6,859 bases of DNA from Candidatus Cloacimonadota bacterium (GTDB lineage Bacteria; Cloacimonadota; Cloacimonadia; Cloacimonadales; TCS61), in assembly GCA_030592835.1 (NCBI GenBank), contig JAUVIJ010000107.1, forward strand, positions 1 to 6,859, read 5' to 3'. A model generated the notes under the pieces. The model was not told the origin of the DNA, searched no databases, and saw only the letters and a program-made list of their open reading frames with translations. The position numbers and the translations under genes were made by a program. Numbering within the stretch: position 1 is the first letter of the stretch; the number at the start of each line of letters is the position of its first letter. Below are positions 1-5,449 of this stretch, piece after piece.

Positions 1-1
1 A

Positions 2-247
2 AATCCCGAGATCGGAGAACCGATAACAGATACAGTGGATAAAATGAAAAACCTCTGGGAAAATCTGGAGAATGTTCTGATAGTATTGACAGACAGGAAG
101 GAAGGCTCCAAACTGCAGATGAGAGATTTCCTGCTGAAAAACAGAATCCCTTTCGATGCGATCGATCATAACCCGGTAGGTGAATCAGAAACGGGAAAGG
201 TTTTTGCGCATCACTATTACGGGAACTGTAATCCGGGCAAATATTAA
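2..247 (+). CDS. HAD-superfamily hydrolase-like protein, C-terminal part (5' end outside window)
   Basis: The reading frame is open from the left edge to the TAA at 245-247, so this is the tail of a longer gene; the GTG at 35 and ATG at 44 are internal. The visible 81 residues begin NPEIGEPI, then an amphipathic helix, then a strand ending in a Thr (VLIVLTDRKEGSKLQM), then RIPFDAIDHNP. This order matches the second half of small BT0820-like HAD phosphatases: a P-E-I-G-x-P-I turn after motif I, motif II Ser/Thr at the end of a strand, a helix, and an Asn-Pro turn. Motif I with the nucleophilic Asp lies upstream of the window. In the family, as I recall it, the last strand carries an acidic pair (motif IV, YYDD-like); here the matching place reads YYGNC, so the metal-binding acids appear lost. 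That could be divergence or early decay. The next gene starts 4 bp downstream, suggesting co-transcription. The family call is moderately sure; the substrate is unknown. Confidence 0.6.
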   Translation, partial: NPEIGEPITDTVDKMKNLWENLENVLIVLTDRKEGSKLQMRDFLLKNRIPFDAIDHNPVGESETGKVFAHHYYGNCNPGKY

Positions 248-251
248 GAAC

Positions 252-660
252 ATGAAAATCAAATATATTGATAATATCAAAGACATCTCGTCAGAGAATC
301 TCCGGGGATTTTTCGCTGACTGGCCGAATGGTCCCGATCCGGAGACCCATTTGAAAATACTTCGGAAACAGTTATGCCGTCTGGCTTACCCTCGATAGCA
401 GTATTTGCGTTGGTTTTATCAATGCAATCTCCGACGGGATTTTCTATTCCTATATTCCCCTTCTGGAAGTACTGCCTGATTACCGCAAACAAGGGATCGG
501 AACCGGTGTGATAAGGCACATGCTTGACACACTGAAAAACATGTATGCTATTGACATTGTCTGTGATGAATCAGTTACACCATTTTACGAGAGGATTAAA
601 TTCAATCGCTCTGCAGGAATGATTATCCGAAATTACAAAAACCAGAATGGGGTAGGCTGA
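252..660 (+). pseudogene. GNAT-family N-acetyltransferase, broken by a +1 frameshift
   Basis: From ATG 252 the frame gives 48 residues (MKIKYIDNIKDIS..., including FFADWPNGPDPETHLKIL) and stops at 396-398. Dropping one A from the AAA at 366-368 joins it to a second frame that runs to the TGA at 658-660, for a product of 135 residues, normal for a single-domain GNAT. The second part contains GFINAISDGIF, then YIPLLEVLPDYRKQGIGTG, the acetyl-CoA-binding motif A (R-x-x-G-x-G), and near the end FYERIKFNRSAGMIIRNY. The same small GNAT type, with a WPN-P-x-P-E-THL segment and the PLLEVLP-Y-G-G-G motif, is familiar from many bacteria. The enzyme would move an acetyl group from acetyl-CoA to an unidentified amine. 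The start is 4 bp after the preceding stop, with only a weak Shine-Dalgarno. Codon sense is well kept on both sides of the shift, so the break is recent or a sequencing/assembly error. A programmed shift is unlikely because no classic slippery heptamer or stimulatory hairpin is evident. Confidence 0.88.
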
Positions 661-808
661 TCTCAAATATCAAAACTAATGATGGAAATTCGTGGAAAGA
701 AATGAAAGTTAAATCTGAATAGGAAGCAATGCCTGTTGAGAAAATGGCTCTTACCTGGTTACTGGAATGTTTGCAGAAGTGCTTTCCAAAAGGTCACATC
801 TGGATTGA
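661..808. other. Non-coding or decayed spacer
   Basis: No convincing gene lies between the GNAT stop and the sigma-54 activator remnant. Frame 3 reads through the GNAT end as ...KPEWGRLISNIKTNDG... to a TAG at 720-722. A separate 34-codon frame runs from ATG 729 to TAA 831-833 (MPVEKMALTWLLEC...CFPKGHIWIDRLLDQLR). Neither has a recognisable family or a strong Shine-Dalgarno. Either could be remnant coding sequence, since the surrounding genes are broken. Confidence 0.4.
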
Positions 809-1228
809 TCGCCTTTTAGATCAATTGCGTTAAAAAAATTCAGCAGCTTTCAACCCTCCTCACTTCGTAAAAATATTAATGAGTTCTGTAAAATTGGGTG
901 TTTTTTTGAGAAACTAATAAACCTAGATAAACTGATGTCCTACAATTGGGAAGGAAATATCAGACAGTTAAAAAATCTGGTTACAAGAGTAGTAACTCTG
1001 GCACGAAATGATGTCATAATCGAAGAAGATCTTCCGGAAAATCTCTCGCTTACTCAAGAAGAAAAAAATACCGCTGGTGATATGAAACTTGATGATGTAG
1101 AAAAAACACATATCATAAATGTGCTTAGTATTTGTCATGGAAATCAAAAAAAGGCGGCCGATCTTCTTGGTATCCACAGGAATACCCTGGCGAGAAAGAT
1201 AAAAGAATACAATATTAAACTCAAATAA
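809..1228 (+). pseudogene. NtrC-type sigma-54 activator, C-terminal remnant (lid and Fis-type HTH)
   Basis: An intact frame from ATG 935 to TAA 1226-1228 gives 97 residues. Residues 2-33 (SYNWEGNIRQLKNLV...VIIEEDLP) are the last helix segment of the AAA+ domain of bacterial enhancer-binding proteins; the usual consensus is Y-x-W-P-G-N-V-R-E-L-x-N. Residues 54-96 (DVEKTHIINVLSICHGNQKK..LLGIHRNTLARKIKEY) form a Fis-type helix-turn-helix. The receiver domain, Walker A/B motifs and GAFTGA loop that touches sigma-54 are absent. The same frame stays open upstream to 809 and reads ALKKFSSF...LRKNINEF..., resembling the family's FLKKF..x..KNI segment in degraded form. This argues that the ATG at 935 is internal and that the gene lost its 5' two thirds. 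No good Shine-Dalgarno precedes 935. If still translated it could only be a small DNA-binding protein; coincidence of length with Fis (98 residues) does not make it Fis, because the lid piece is present. Confidence 0.82.
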
Positions 1229-1378
1229 TGTAGCCGATAAACAACATTTGTCAATACCCCGCGAAATTTGTGAGATAACTCTCGTTCCCAAGTCTGAGTC
1301 CACCTCGTTCCTAAACCCCTGCTTAGGAACGGAATAAGGATATATAATCTGGGAGCTAGGACTTCCGGAACTAACAAT
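1229..1378. repeat. Cluster of GTTCCCAAG-type intergenic repeats
   Basis: Related words recur within a short span. CTCGTTCCCAAG is at 1281-1292 and CTCGTTCCTAA at 1304-1314. The latter contains CGTTCCTAA (1306-1314), which pairs perfectly with TTAGGAACG at 1323-1331 across an 8-nt loop. A third copy, GGTTCCCAAG, is at 1381-1390 and opens the next fold-back element. An 8-bp palindrome TTCCGGAA sits at 1363-1370. The hairpin is not followed by a T run, so it is not a good intrinsic terminator. The pattern resembles dispersed REP-like intergenic elements inserted into or recombined with each other. No gene is visible here. Confidence 0.6.
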
Positions 1379-1540
1379 CTGGTTCCCAAGTTTTCAAATT
1401 GTGTGAATACGTAAAAAACTATCATCCTGAGCGGAGTCGAAGGACAGAGGTCGCATTACAAAGGCACTTCGACTCCGCTCAGTGTGACAAATAAGTATGT
1501 ATTCAAACGTTTTCACACAACCTACAAACTTCGTAACGAG
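1379..1540. repeat. 162-bp imperfect fold-back element with nested perfect hairpin
   Basis: The outer arms are 1379-1412 and 1507-1540. Compared by reverse complement, they agree at 26 of 34 positions by hand count. The best block is TTGTGTGAATACGT (1399-1412) against ACGTTTTCACACAA (1507-1520), 13 of 14. A second matched block is AAGTTT (1388-1393) against AAACTT (1526-1531), with equal 5-nt offsets on each side. Nested inside is a perfect 16-bp inverted repeat, CTGAGCGGAGTCGAAG (1427-1442) and CTTCGACTCCGCTCAG (1467-1482), with a 24-nt loop. The inner arm type (GAGCGGAGTCGAAG) is one I recognise as a widespread intergenic hairpin in bacterial genomes. No transposase is encoded and no target-site duplication was found, so a MITE or REP identity is inference. 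Confidence 0.72.
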
Positions 1541-1856
1541 AAGGATAATTAGAATTTAGGGTTTTGGACTGGACAGACAATACATTAAGTGAAAAATCTT
1601 CTTGTTATTCTTCAGAATATAAAGAATTCAACTGTGCTGAAATTTTTTCGGGGGATACATTAAACAACATTTAATTGACAATAATATCCAGATTATTAGT
1701 GAATTGAAAAAGTGTTTTGATGATATCTCTGTTTTCTCAAAGTCGAAAAAAATATCCTGAAAATAATAAAATCGGAGTATTGATTCACTTTATGTTTAAA
1801 AGAATGTTTGTTTTATTTCAAAAAGGACAAGTAAAAAAAAATATTAAAGGTGAATT
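1541..1856. other. Gene-poor AT-rich spacer
   Basis: I see no recognisable gene. One short frame without a usual start runs 1641-1755 (NFFGGYIKQHLIDNN...), and another overlaps it from TTG 1717 and runs out of frame into the start of the next gene. Neither resembles a family I know, and both lack a Shine-Dalgarno. A TTGACA hexamer lies at 1675-1680, but no convincing -10 sits at the right spacing. The spacer may hold the promoter of the gene at 1857. Confidence 0.4.
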
Positions 1857-2255
1857 ATGTCTGAAGAAATCATTAAGAATGGACAAAATGAATCAAAATC
1901 CCGAAAGAAAAAATTGAATCAGAAGCTGGATGGAATGATATGGGGTCTGTTTTTCATCTGGGTGGGTATAGTTTTTCTGCTGGATTTCAGTTGGAGTATA
2001 GGTCTGATAGGTATTGGGATCATTATTCTGGGGGAGCAGGTTGTTCGTGGACATTTCAAACTGAAAACCCAGGGATTCTGGATAACCGTAGGGCTGCTGT
2101 TAGTTGCCGGTGGTTTCTGGAGATTATGTGATGTGGAAATATCCCTCTTCCCGATTGTCCTTATTGTTATCGGCGTCGTCCCTGAAAAAAAGATCAAAAG
2201 AATAAAAGCGTCTAATCAAAATTTGCAGGAAATGTTGGTCATGAATGGCACATAG
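1857..2255 (+). CDS. Small four-helix membrane protein (DUF5668/LiaF-N-like)
   Basis: This gene encodes 132 residues from ATG 1857, with AAAGGTGA at 1846-1853 just upstream as Shine-Dalgarno. Residues 1-25 are polar and lysine-rich (KSRKKKLNQKLD). Four hydrophobic segments follow at about 27-43 (IWGLFFIWVGIVFLLD), 46-60, 73-88 (GFWITVGLLLVAGG) and 96-108, and the tail is basic (EKKIKRIK). The pattern of paired short helices with W-G-x-x-x-x-x-x-G-x-x-F-L-L-D resembles the LiaF/DUF5668 transmembrane module, though here without a soluble cytoplasmic or cell-wall-active domain. In that family the module is often tied to envelope-stress sensing; a role here is unproven. The last 11 bp overlap the ATG of the remnant at 2245, so the junction with that fragment may have formed by deletion. 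The gene itself looks intact. Confidence 0.75.
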   Translation: MSEEIIKNGQNESKSRKKKLNQKLDGMIWGLFFIWVGIVFLLDFSWSIGLIGIGIIILGEQVVRGHFKLKTQGFWITVGLLLVAGGFWRLCDVEISLFPIVLIVIGVVPEKKIKRIKASNQNLQEMLVMNGT

Positions 2256-2400
2256 AACTATCAGATCAAGCTACTCAAATTTGACGAAGAGATTGAACCG
2301 TCTTCCCCAGGGAGCACCGCCATCCGAGTTGTTGTTTAAGATACTGGCAATGTTGTTCAGTTCCAAAGAAGCTGAGCTCGTTTCCAGTCTGCCAATCTAA
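2245..2400 (+). pseudogene. N-terminal remnant of a probable 4Fe-4S oxidoreductase
   Basis: A 51-codon frame runs from ATG 2245 to TAA 2398-2400. It contains NLTKRLNRLPQGAPPSELL followed by FKILAMLFSSKEAELVSSLP. I recognise this as the start of a family of roughly 350-residue ferredoxin-type proteins, where an N-terminal winged-helix-like region (R-L-N-R-x-P-Q-G-A-P-P-S-x-L-L-x-K-I-L-x-M-L-F-x-x-x-E-A-E-L-V-x-x-L-P-I) precedes the Cys-rich 4Fe-4S clusters. Here the frame stops directly after LPI, where the family normally continues with a K-P-F-T-type segment, and no Cys cluster is found downstream in any frame. The ATG overlaps the previous gene by 11 bp and has no good Shine-Dalgarno. Function is almost certainly lost. 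The family assignment is from memory of the motif and is moderately sure. Confidence 0.65.
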
Positions 2401-2627
2401 CATGGAGCCGTAACGAAGTGAAGATCTTCGAAGCTTATATCCAAACTGCAAATTCAAAACAAATAAAAGCATCGCTCGTTTATTATTTCAATATTTTTTA
2501 TTTGGAATTTATTTGTTTTTTGGATTTTGTAGTTTGTGTATTTAATATATCGAACTTTTTAAAACTAAAAGGAACCGAATAAGTTAATCACCCATGATGG
2601 CAGATATTGGTCAGAAGATAAGTTTTA
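2401..2627. other. AT-rich spacer with small palindromes
   Basis: No gene is supported. The first part contains overlapping palindromes GAAGATCTTC (2420-2429) and CTTCGAAG (2426-2433). A coding-like stretch without a start (about 2419-2547, ending LLFQYFLFGIYLFF...) is low-complexity T-rich sequence and is not convincing. The right part probably carries the promoter for the protease gene at 2649. Confidence 0.4.
2520..2548 (+). promoter_or_regulatory. Candidate sigma-70-type promoter for the protease genes
   Basis: TTGGAT (2520-2525) and TAATAT (2543-2548) are separated by exactly 17 bp. This is about 100 bp upstream of the ATG at 2649. In sequence this AT-rich, matches arise by chance, so it is only a candidate. 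Confidence 0.3.
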
Positions 2628-2648
2628 TTGTTTTATGGAGGATCCAAC

Positions 2649-3356
2649 ATGAACTTTTTTAAAAGAATTGTTTTTGGCATTATTATCTTTGCAGTTGTAC
2701 TTATTCCGGCAAAATTAATCTCCAGATTGAGTTTTATCACTCCTCCTGACTGGTTACCAAGATCTGAACTTATTCAAATATTAATCCTGATTTTTTCCCT
2801 GATTTTAATTTCCGTCTTCAGCAGGGGTAACTGGCGTAATTACGGATTCAAAACAATCTCGGTAAAATCAGTATTCCGACCTATATTAACAGTAATTGTT
2901 ACTCTAATTGTATTGCAGGTTATCTTTGCTGTAAATATGAAATTAACCGGAGCTAAAGCCGAACATCCAGGTACTGCCGGCATGTCTTTATTCCAACTCT
3001 TTATTTATGTTTTTATCTTTGCAAGTATAGCCGAAGAGATCTTTTTCCGGAGCTTGATCCAGACAATCCTCGCTCCGTTGAAAATAATCCATTTAACAAT
3101 ATTCAAGATTAAGCTCAGTCTTCCGGTTATTATGAGCGCCTTCCTCTTCGCTTTTGCTCATCTGGGATTATTACTGGCAGGAGCAGGAGTGATCTTCACT
3201 ATGAACATAGTTTTGATGGCATTCATTCTGGGATTGATCGCTGGATATTATCGGGAAAAAACGGGAAGTATTATTCCTGCTATCGCTGCCCATATGACAT
3301 TTAACTTTATCGGGGGAATTCTTCCCTTGGCAATAATGCAATTACTCTCACAATGA
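2649..3356 (+). CDS. CPBP-family intramembrane protease (Abi/CAAX-protease-like)
   Basis: I chose ATG 2649 because GGAGGA (2637-2642) lies 6 nt before it; an in-frame TTG at 2628 would put the Shine-Dalgarno inside the gene. The product is 235 residues. It is almost entirely hydrophobic, with helices at about 7-22, 40-57, 76-96, 112-128, 157-180 and 182-200. The three CPBP motifs are present: E129-E130-x-x-x-R134 (EEIFFR), F167-x-x-x-H171 (FAFAH) and H215-x-x-x-N219 (HMTFN). In this family these glutamates and histidines form the active site within the membrane, as in Rce1-type CAAX proteases and bacteriocin-immunity or Abi proteins. The enzyme should therefore be catalytically competent. No substrate can be deduced. 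The stop is 36 bp before the rhomboid gene, so the two are likely co-transcribed. Confidence 0.92.
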   Translation: MNFFKRIVFGIIIFAVVLIPAKLISRLSFITPPDWLPRSELIQILILIFSLILISVFSRGNWRNYGFKTISVKSVFRPILTVIVTLIVLQVIFAVNMKLTGAKAEHPGTAGMSLFQLFIYVFIFASIAEEIFFRSLIQTILAPLKIIHLTIFKIKLSLPVIMSAFLFAFAHLGLLLAGAGVIFTMNIVLMAFILGLIAGYYREKTGSIIPAIAAHMTFNFIGGILPLAIMQLLSQ

Positions 3357-3392
3357 TCCTGAATGATTTAACAGTAAATAGGAGATTGACCA

Positions 3393-4490
3393 TTGTTTAA
3401 TTGTCCAAATTGTAAAACAGAGTTGGTTAAAACAGCAGGGAAAAAGGGAATATTCTGGGTTTGTCCATCCTGTGGAGGTCGTTCCGCCACTATTGGACTT
3501 CTAAGGCAAAATATGCCCAGGGAAACTGTAAATACTCTCTGGCAATCTGCAAGAACGGGTGATTATCCGCAATATCGACTATGTCCTGCATGTGAAAAAC
3601 CCATGAAAGAAGTTCCAGTTCCCGGAGTAAAAAATATTAAAAAGATCGATGTCTGTTCATCTTGTCAATTTGTCTGGTTTGATAAAACCGAATATGAGTC
3701 TTTACCAAATCTACCTGTTGAAATTAAAGAAGAAGATAAATTATCACCGGAGGCTCGTGAAAAAATTGCCTTAATTGAAATAGAATTGCTCAGGGAAGAA
3801 CGTAATATTTCTGATGAAGCACAAACAGTCCCAACTGTCTGGTGGAAATGGCTATTCGGTTTATTGGGAATGCCAATAGAATATGACGAAAACAACTTCA
3901 GCCGGATACCCTGGATTACTTGGCTTTTAGCTTTAGTTATTGTGATCGTAAGTGTAATTTCATTTTCAAACTTAGCCCATGTTGTCCGAAAGTTCGGTTT
4001 AATCCCCGCTGATCCTTTAAGATATTTTGGGCTTACATTCGTTACTTCTTTCTTTCTTCATGGAAGTCTCTTTCATTTACTCGGCAATGTTTATTTTCTT
4101 ATCCTTTTCGGTGATAATACAGAAGACCTGATCGGTAAAAAGGCGTTTTTGTTGTTACTCATTTTATCAACATTGTTCGGGAATCTATTTCATATTATGG
4201 GAAATCCGAATTCATCCATTCCCTGTATTGGCGCAAGTGGCGGCATTTCCGGCATAATAACCTTCTATGCACTTAAATTTCCCAAAGTTAAACTCGGTTT
4301 TATTTTTCGTATATTACTTTATTTCAGATGGATAAAATTAAATGCATTGACTATGTTCTTTTTCTGGATACTACTTCAATTCATTGGAGTGTGGAAACAA
4401 TTGAATGGATACAGCAACGTTTCCTCATTAGCTCATTTAGGGGGTGTTTGTATCGGTTTTATTTTCTGGATAGCATACAAACATAAATAA
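3393..4490 (+). CDS. Rhomboid-family intramembrane serine protease with two N-terminal zinc ribbons
   Basis: I chose TTG 3393 because AGGAGA (3380-3385) precedes it by about 8 nt, and because it keeps the first Cys pair; the first in-frame ATG would lose a zinc ribbon. The product has 365 residues. The first zinc ribbon uses C4-x2-C7 and C24-x2-C27. The second uses C64-x2-C67 and C88-x2-C91 with the FVWFDKTEYE signature of zf-TFIIB-like domains. A charged linker follows (110-145), then a membrane domain from about 173. Rhomboid hallmarks are H228-x3-N232 (HLLGN, oxyanion/loop motif), the nucleophile S282 in GASGGISG, and general base H348 in AHLGG. The protein should be an active rhomboid that cuts substrate helices in the membrane, with zinc ribbons most likely cytoplasmic. 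What the ribbons bind is unknown. The pairing with the CPBP gene just upstream suggests a shared membrane-proteolysis task, which is inference. Confidence 0.95.
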   Translation: MFNCPNCKTELVKTAGKKGIFWVCPSCGGRSATIGLLRQNMPRETVNTLWQSARTGDYPQYRLCPACEKPMKEVPVPGVKNIKKIDVCSSCQFVWFDKTEYESLPNLPVEIKEEDKLSPEAREKIALIEIELLREERNISDEAQTVPTVWWKWLFGLLGMPIEYDENNFSRIPWITWLLALVIVIVSVISFSNLAHVVRKFGLIPADPLRYFGLTFVTSFFLHGSLFHLLGNVYFLILFGDNTEDLIGKKAFLLLLILSTLFGNLFHIMGNPNSSIPCIGASGGISGIITFYALKFPKVKLGFIFRILLYFRWIKLNALTMFFFWILLQFIGVWKQLNGYSNVSSLAHLGGVCIGFIFWIAYKHK

Positions 4491-4564
4491 TGTTTTGGGT
4501 TGAAAAAAAAACTTGTGGAAACTTAATTATTTGGAAATAGCTAAGCATAAGAATCCATGAAAAT

Positions 4565-4921
4565 ATGAAAAAAGAAAAACCGAACAACGAATATTTCTTC
4601 CAGGAAGGCTGTTTTATCCTCGAACTTTTAAATACACCTGAAGATCCCGATGTATCCATTGCCAGAGTTCGTGTAAAATCAGGAGTAACGACAAGACTCC
4701 ATCGTTTACATGGAATAACAGAGAGATATCTTATCTTTGAGGGAACTGGGAAAATATACATCGGAGACTCTTCTCCCCGGGATATAAGCAATAGTGATAA
4801 CATTCTCATTCCCGAATCATCTCCCCAGAAAATCACTAATACCGGTTCTTCCGACCTCATTTTCCTGGCTATTTGTACTCCGCGTTTCGTTCCGGAAGTG
4901 TATGAAGACATAGATGATTAA
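4565..4921 (+). CDS. Small single-domain cupin protein
   Basis: This gene encodes 118 residues from ATG 4565. There is no strong Shine-Dalgarno, and a four-codon frame from ATG 4557 (ATGAAAATATGA) overlaps the start. Cupin motif 1 is clear: G40-VTTRLHRLHGITERYLIFEG-T-G, with candidate metal ligands H46, H49 and E53. Motif 2 reads IPESSPQKITNTG (82-94); the position usually held by the third His is Q88. It keeps the N-T-G turn and ends with FLAICTPRFVPEVYEDIDD, a C-terminal tail I associate with a conserved group of short cupins with an L-H-R-L-x-x-x-T-E-R-Y motif. Such proteins bind a metal and often a small carboxylate or sugar, but no reaction is known to me for this group. The 74-bp gap after the rhomboid gene could hold a weak promoter (TTGAAA 4500-4505, TTAATT 4523-4528), so operon membership is uncertain. 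Confidence 0.88.
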   Translation: MKKEKPNNEYFFQEGCFILELLNTPEDPDVSIARVRVKSGVTTRLHRLHGITERYLIFEGTGKIYIGDSSPRDISNSDNILIPESSPQKITNTGSSDLIFLAICTPRFVPEVYEDIDD

Positions 4922-4958
4922 TGTGCTGAAAATATTATAAGTAAAGGAGAAGAAAATA

Positions 4959-5219
4959 ATGAATCTGATCTTTTTCGGATTAGCGATAATAAGTGCGATC
5001 TGGGGAGTTGTATCTTCAATCATGATAACCTCATTTCTATCCAGACAAGGTATTAAAATCAACTGGATATTCTTAAGAATTATGATTCTGAAATATATTC
5101 ATCAATACTCAAAAATCACATCTGAAAAAACTGGTAAACCCGGACCTTGGTATTATTCCTATATTTTTTCAATGATTCTTGCTTTGATCTTTGTCATAAT
5201 CGGATTGTTCCTGAAATAA
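4959..5219 (+). CDS. Small two-helix membrane protein, conserved hypothetical
   Basis: This gene encodes 86 residues from ATG 4959, preceded by AAGGAGA (4944-4950) at 8 nt, so translation is well supported. There is one transmembrane helix at about 3-25 (IFFGLAIISAIWGVVSSIMI). A basic and aromatic stretch follows (INWIFLRIMILKYIHQYSKIT), then a polar turn TSEKTGKPGP (54-63), then a second helix at about 64-84. The central K-Y-I-x-x-Y-x-x-x-T-x-x-x-T-G-K-x-G-P pattern looks like a conserved signature of small membrane proteins I have seen as uncharacterised in the FCB group. Both termini probably lie on the same side of the membrane. It starts 37 bp after the cupin stop and is probably co-transcribed with it. 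No function can be assigned. Confidence 0.75.
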   Translation: MNLIFFGLAIISAIWGVVSSIMITSFLSRQGIKINWIFLRIMILKYIHQYSKITSEKTGKPGPWYYSYIFSMILALIFVIIGLFLK

Positions 5220-5350
5220 TTTGAGCTTTTTTTTTGTGAAACAAACGCAACTGAGAAAATCAGAAACTTGTGTATTTGTACTACGCAATATTCACGTGAT
5301 GCCGTATGGCGTTTTGTAAAGCGCTGAATTTATTATCTTTCGGTTACAAA

Positions 5351-5398
5351 CAAAGCAACCTCTTTAAAATAAATCAGTTAGAGATTTAGATTGCTTTG
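5351..5398 (+). repeat. Inverted repeat CAAAGCAA / TTGCTTTG
   Basis: CAAAGCAA (5351-5358) pairs perfectly with TTGCTTTG (5391-5398). Inside the 32-nt interval a further stem is possible, AAATC (5371-5375) with GATTT (5383-5387) around a 7-nt loop. It lies about 70 bp before the lipoprotein start. There is no T tract, so it is more likely a leader structure or operator than a terminator. Confidence 0.45.
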
Positions 5399-5427
5399 GA
5401 GAATGGAAGAAATGATAGTTGTACAAT

Positions 5428-5449
5428 TTTGTAGAAGCTTCAATACAAA
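5428..5449 (+). promoter_or_regulatory. Dyad directly upstream of the lipoprotein Shine-Dalgarno
   Basis: TTTGTA (5428-5433) and TACAAA (5444-5449) flank the palindrome GAAGCTTC (5434-5441), with two extra A bases on the right. The 22-bp near-palindrome ends 4 bp before the Shine-Dalgarno. It could be an operator or an mRNA stem that affects translation; this is inferred from position alone. Confidence 0.35.

Noticed and set aside
366..371. Programmed ribosomal frameshift in the GNAT gene
   Set aside because: No classic slippery heptamer, no internal Shine-Dalgarno-like stimulator and no downstream pseudoknot visible; a plain mutation is simpler.
935..1228. Stand-alone Fis protein of 97 residues
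   Set aside because: Residues 2-33 are the AAA+ lid of a sigma-54 activator and similarity continues upstream of the ATG, so this is a truncated NtrC-type protein.
968..1425. Minus-strand open frames over the activator remnant and repeats
   Set aside because: They are antisense to a recognised domain or lie in repeat sequence, have no family resemblance and no ribosome sites.
1379..1540. Intrinsic terminator or CRISPR repeat
   Set aside because: The hairpin has a 24-nt loop and no T tract, and there is no regular repeat-spacer pattern.
1717..1917. 66-codon frame from TTG 1717
   Set aside because: Overlaps the start of the well-supported gene at 1857 in another frame, low-complexity Lys/Phe-rich, no Shine-Dalgarno.
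2275..2472. Minus-strand 65-codon frame
   Set aside because: Antisense to the recognised ferredoxin-type stump; no family or Shine-Dalgarno.
4459..4911. Minus-strand 150-codon frame
   Set aside because: Antisense shadow of the cupin gene, whose motifs are clear on the + strand.
5220..5240. T9 run after the two-helix protein as a terminator
   Set aside because: No GC-rich stem precedes the T run.
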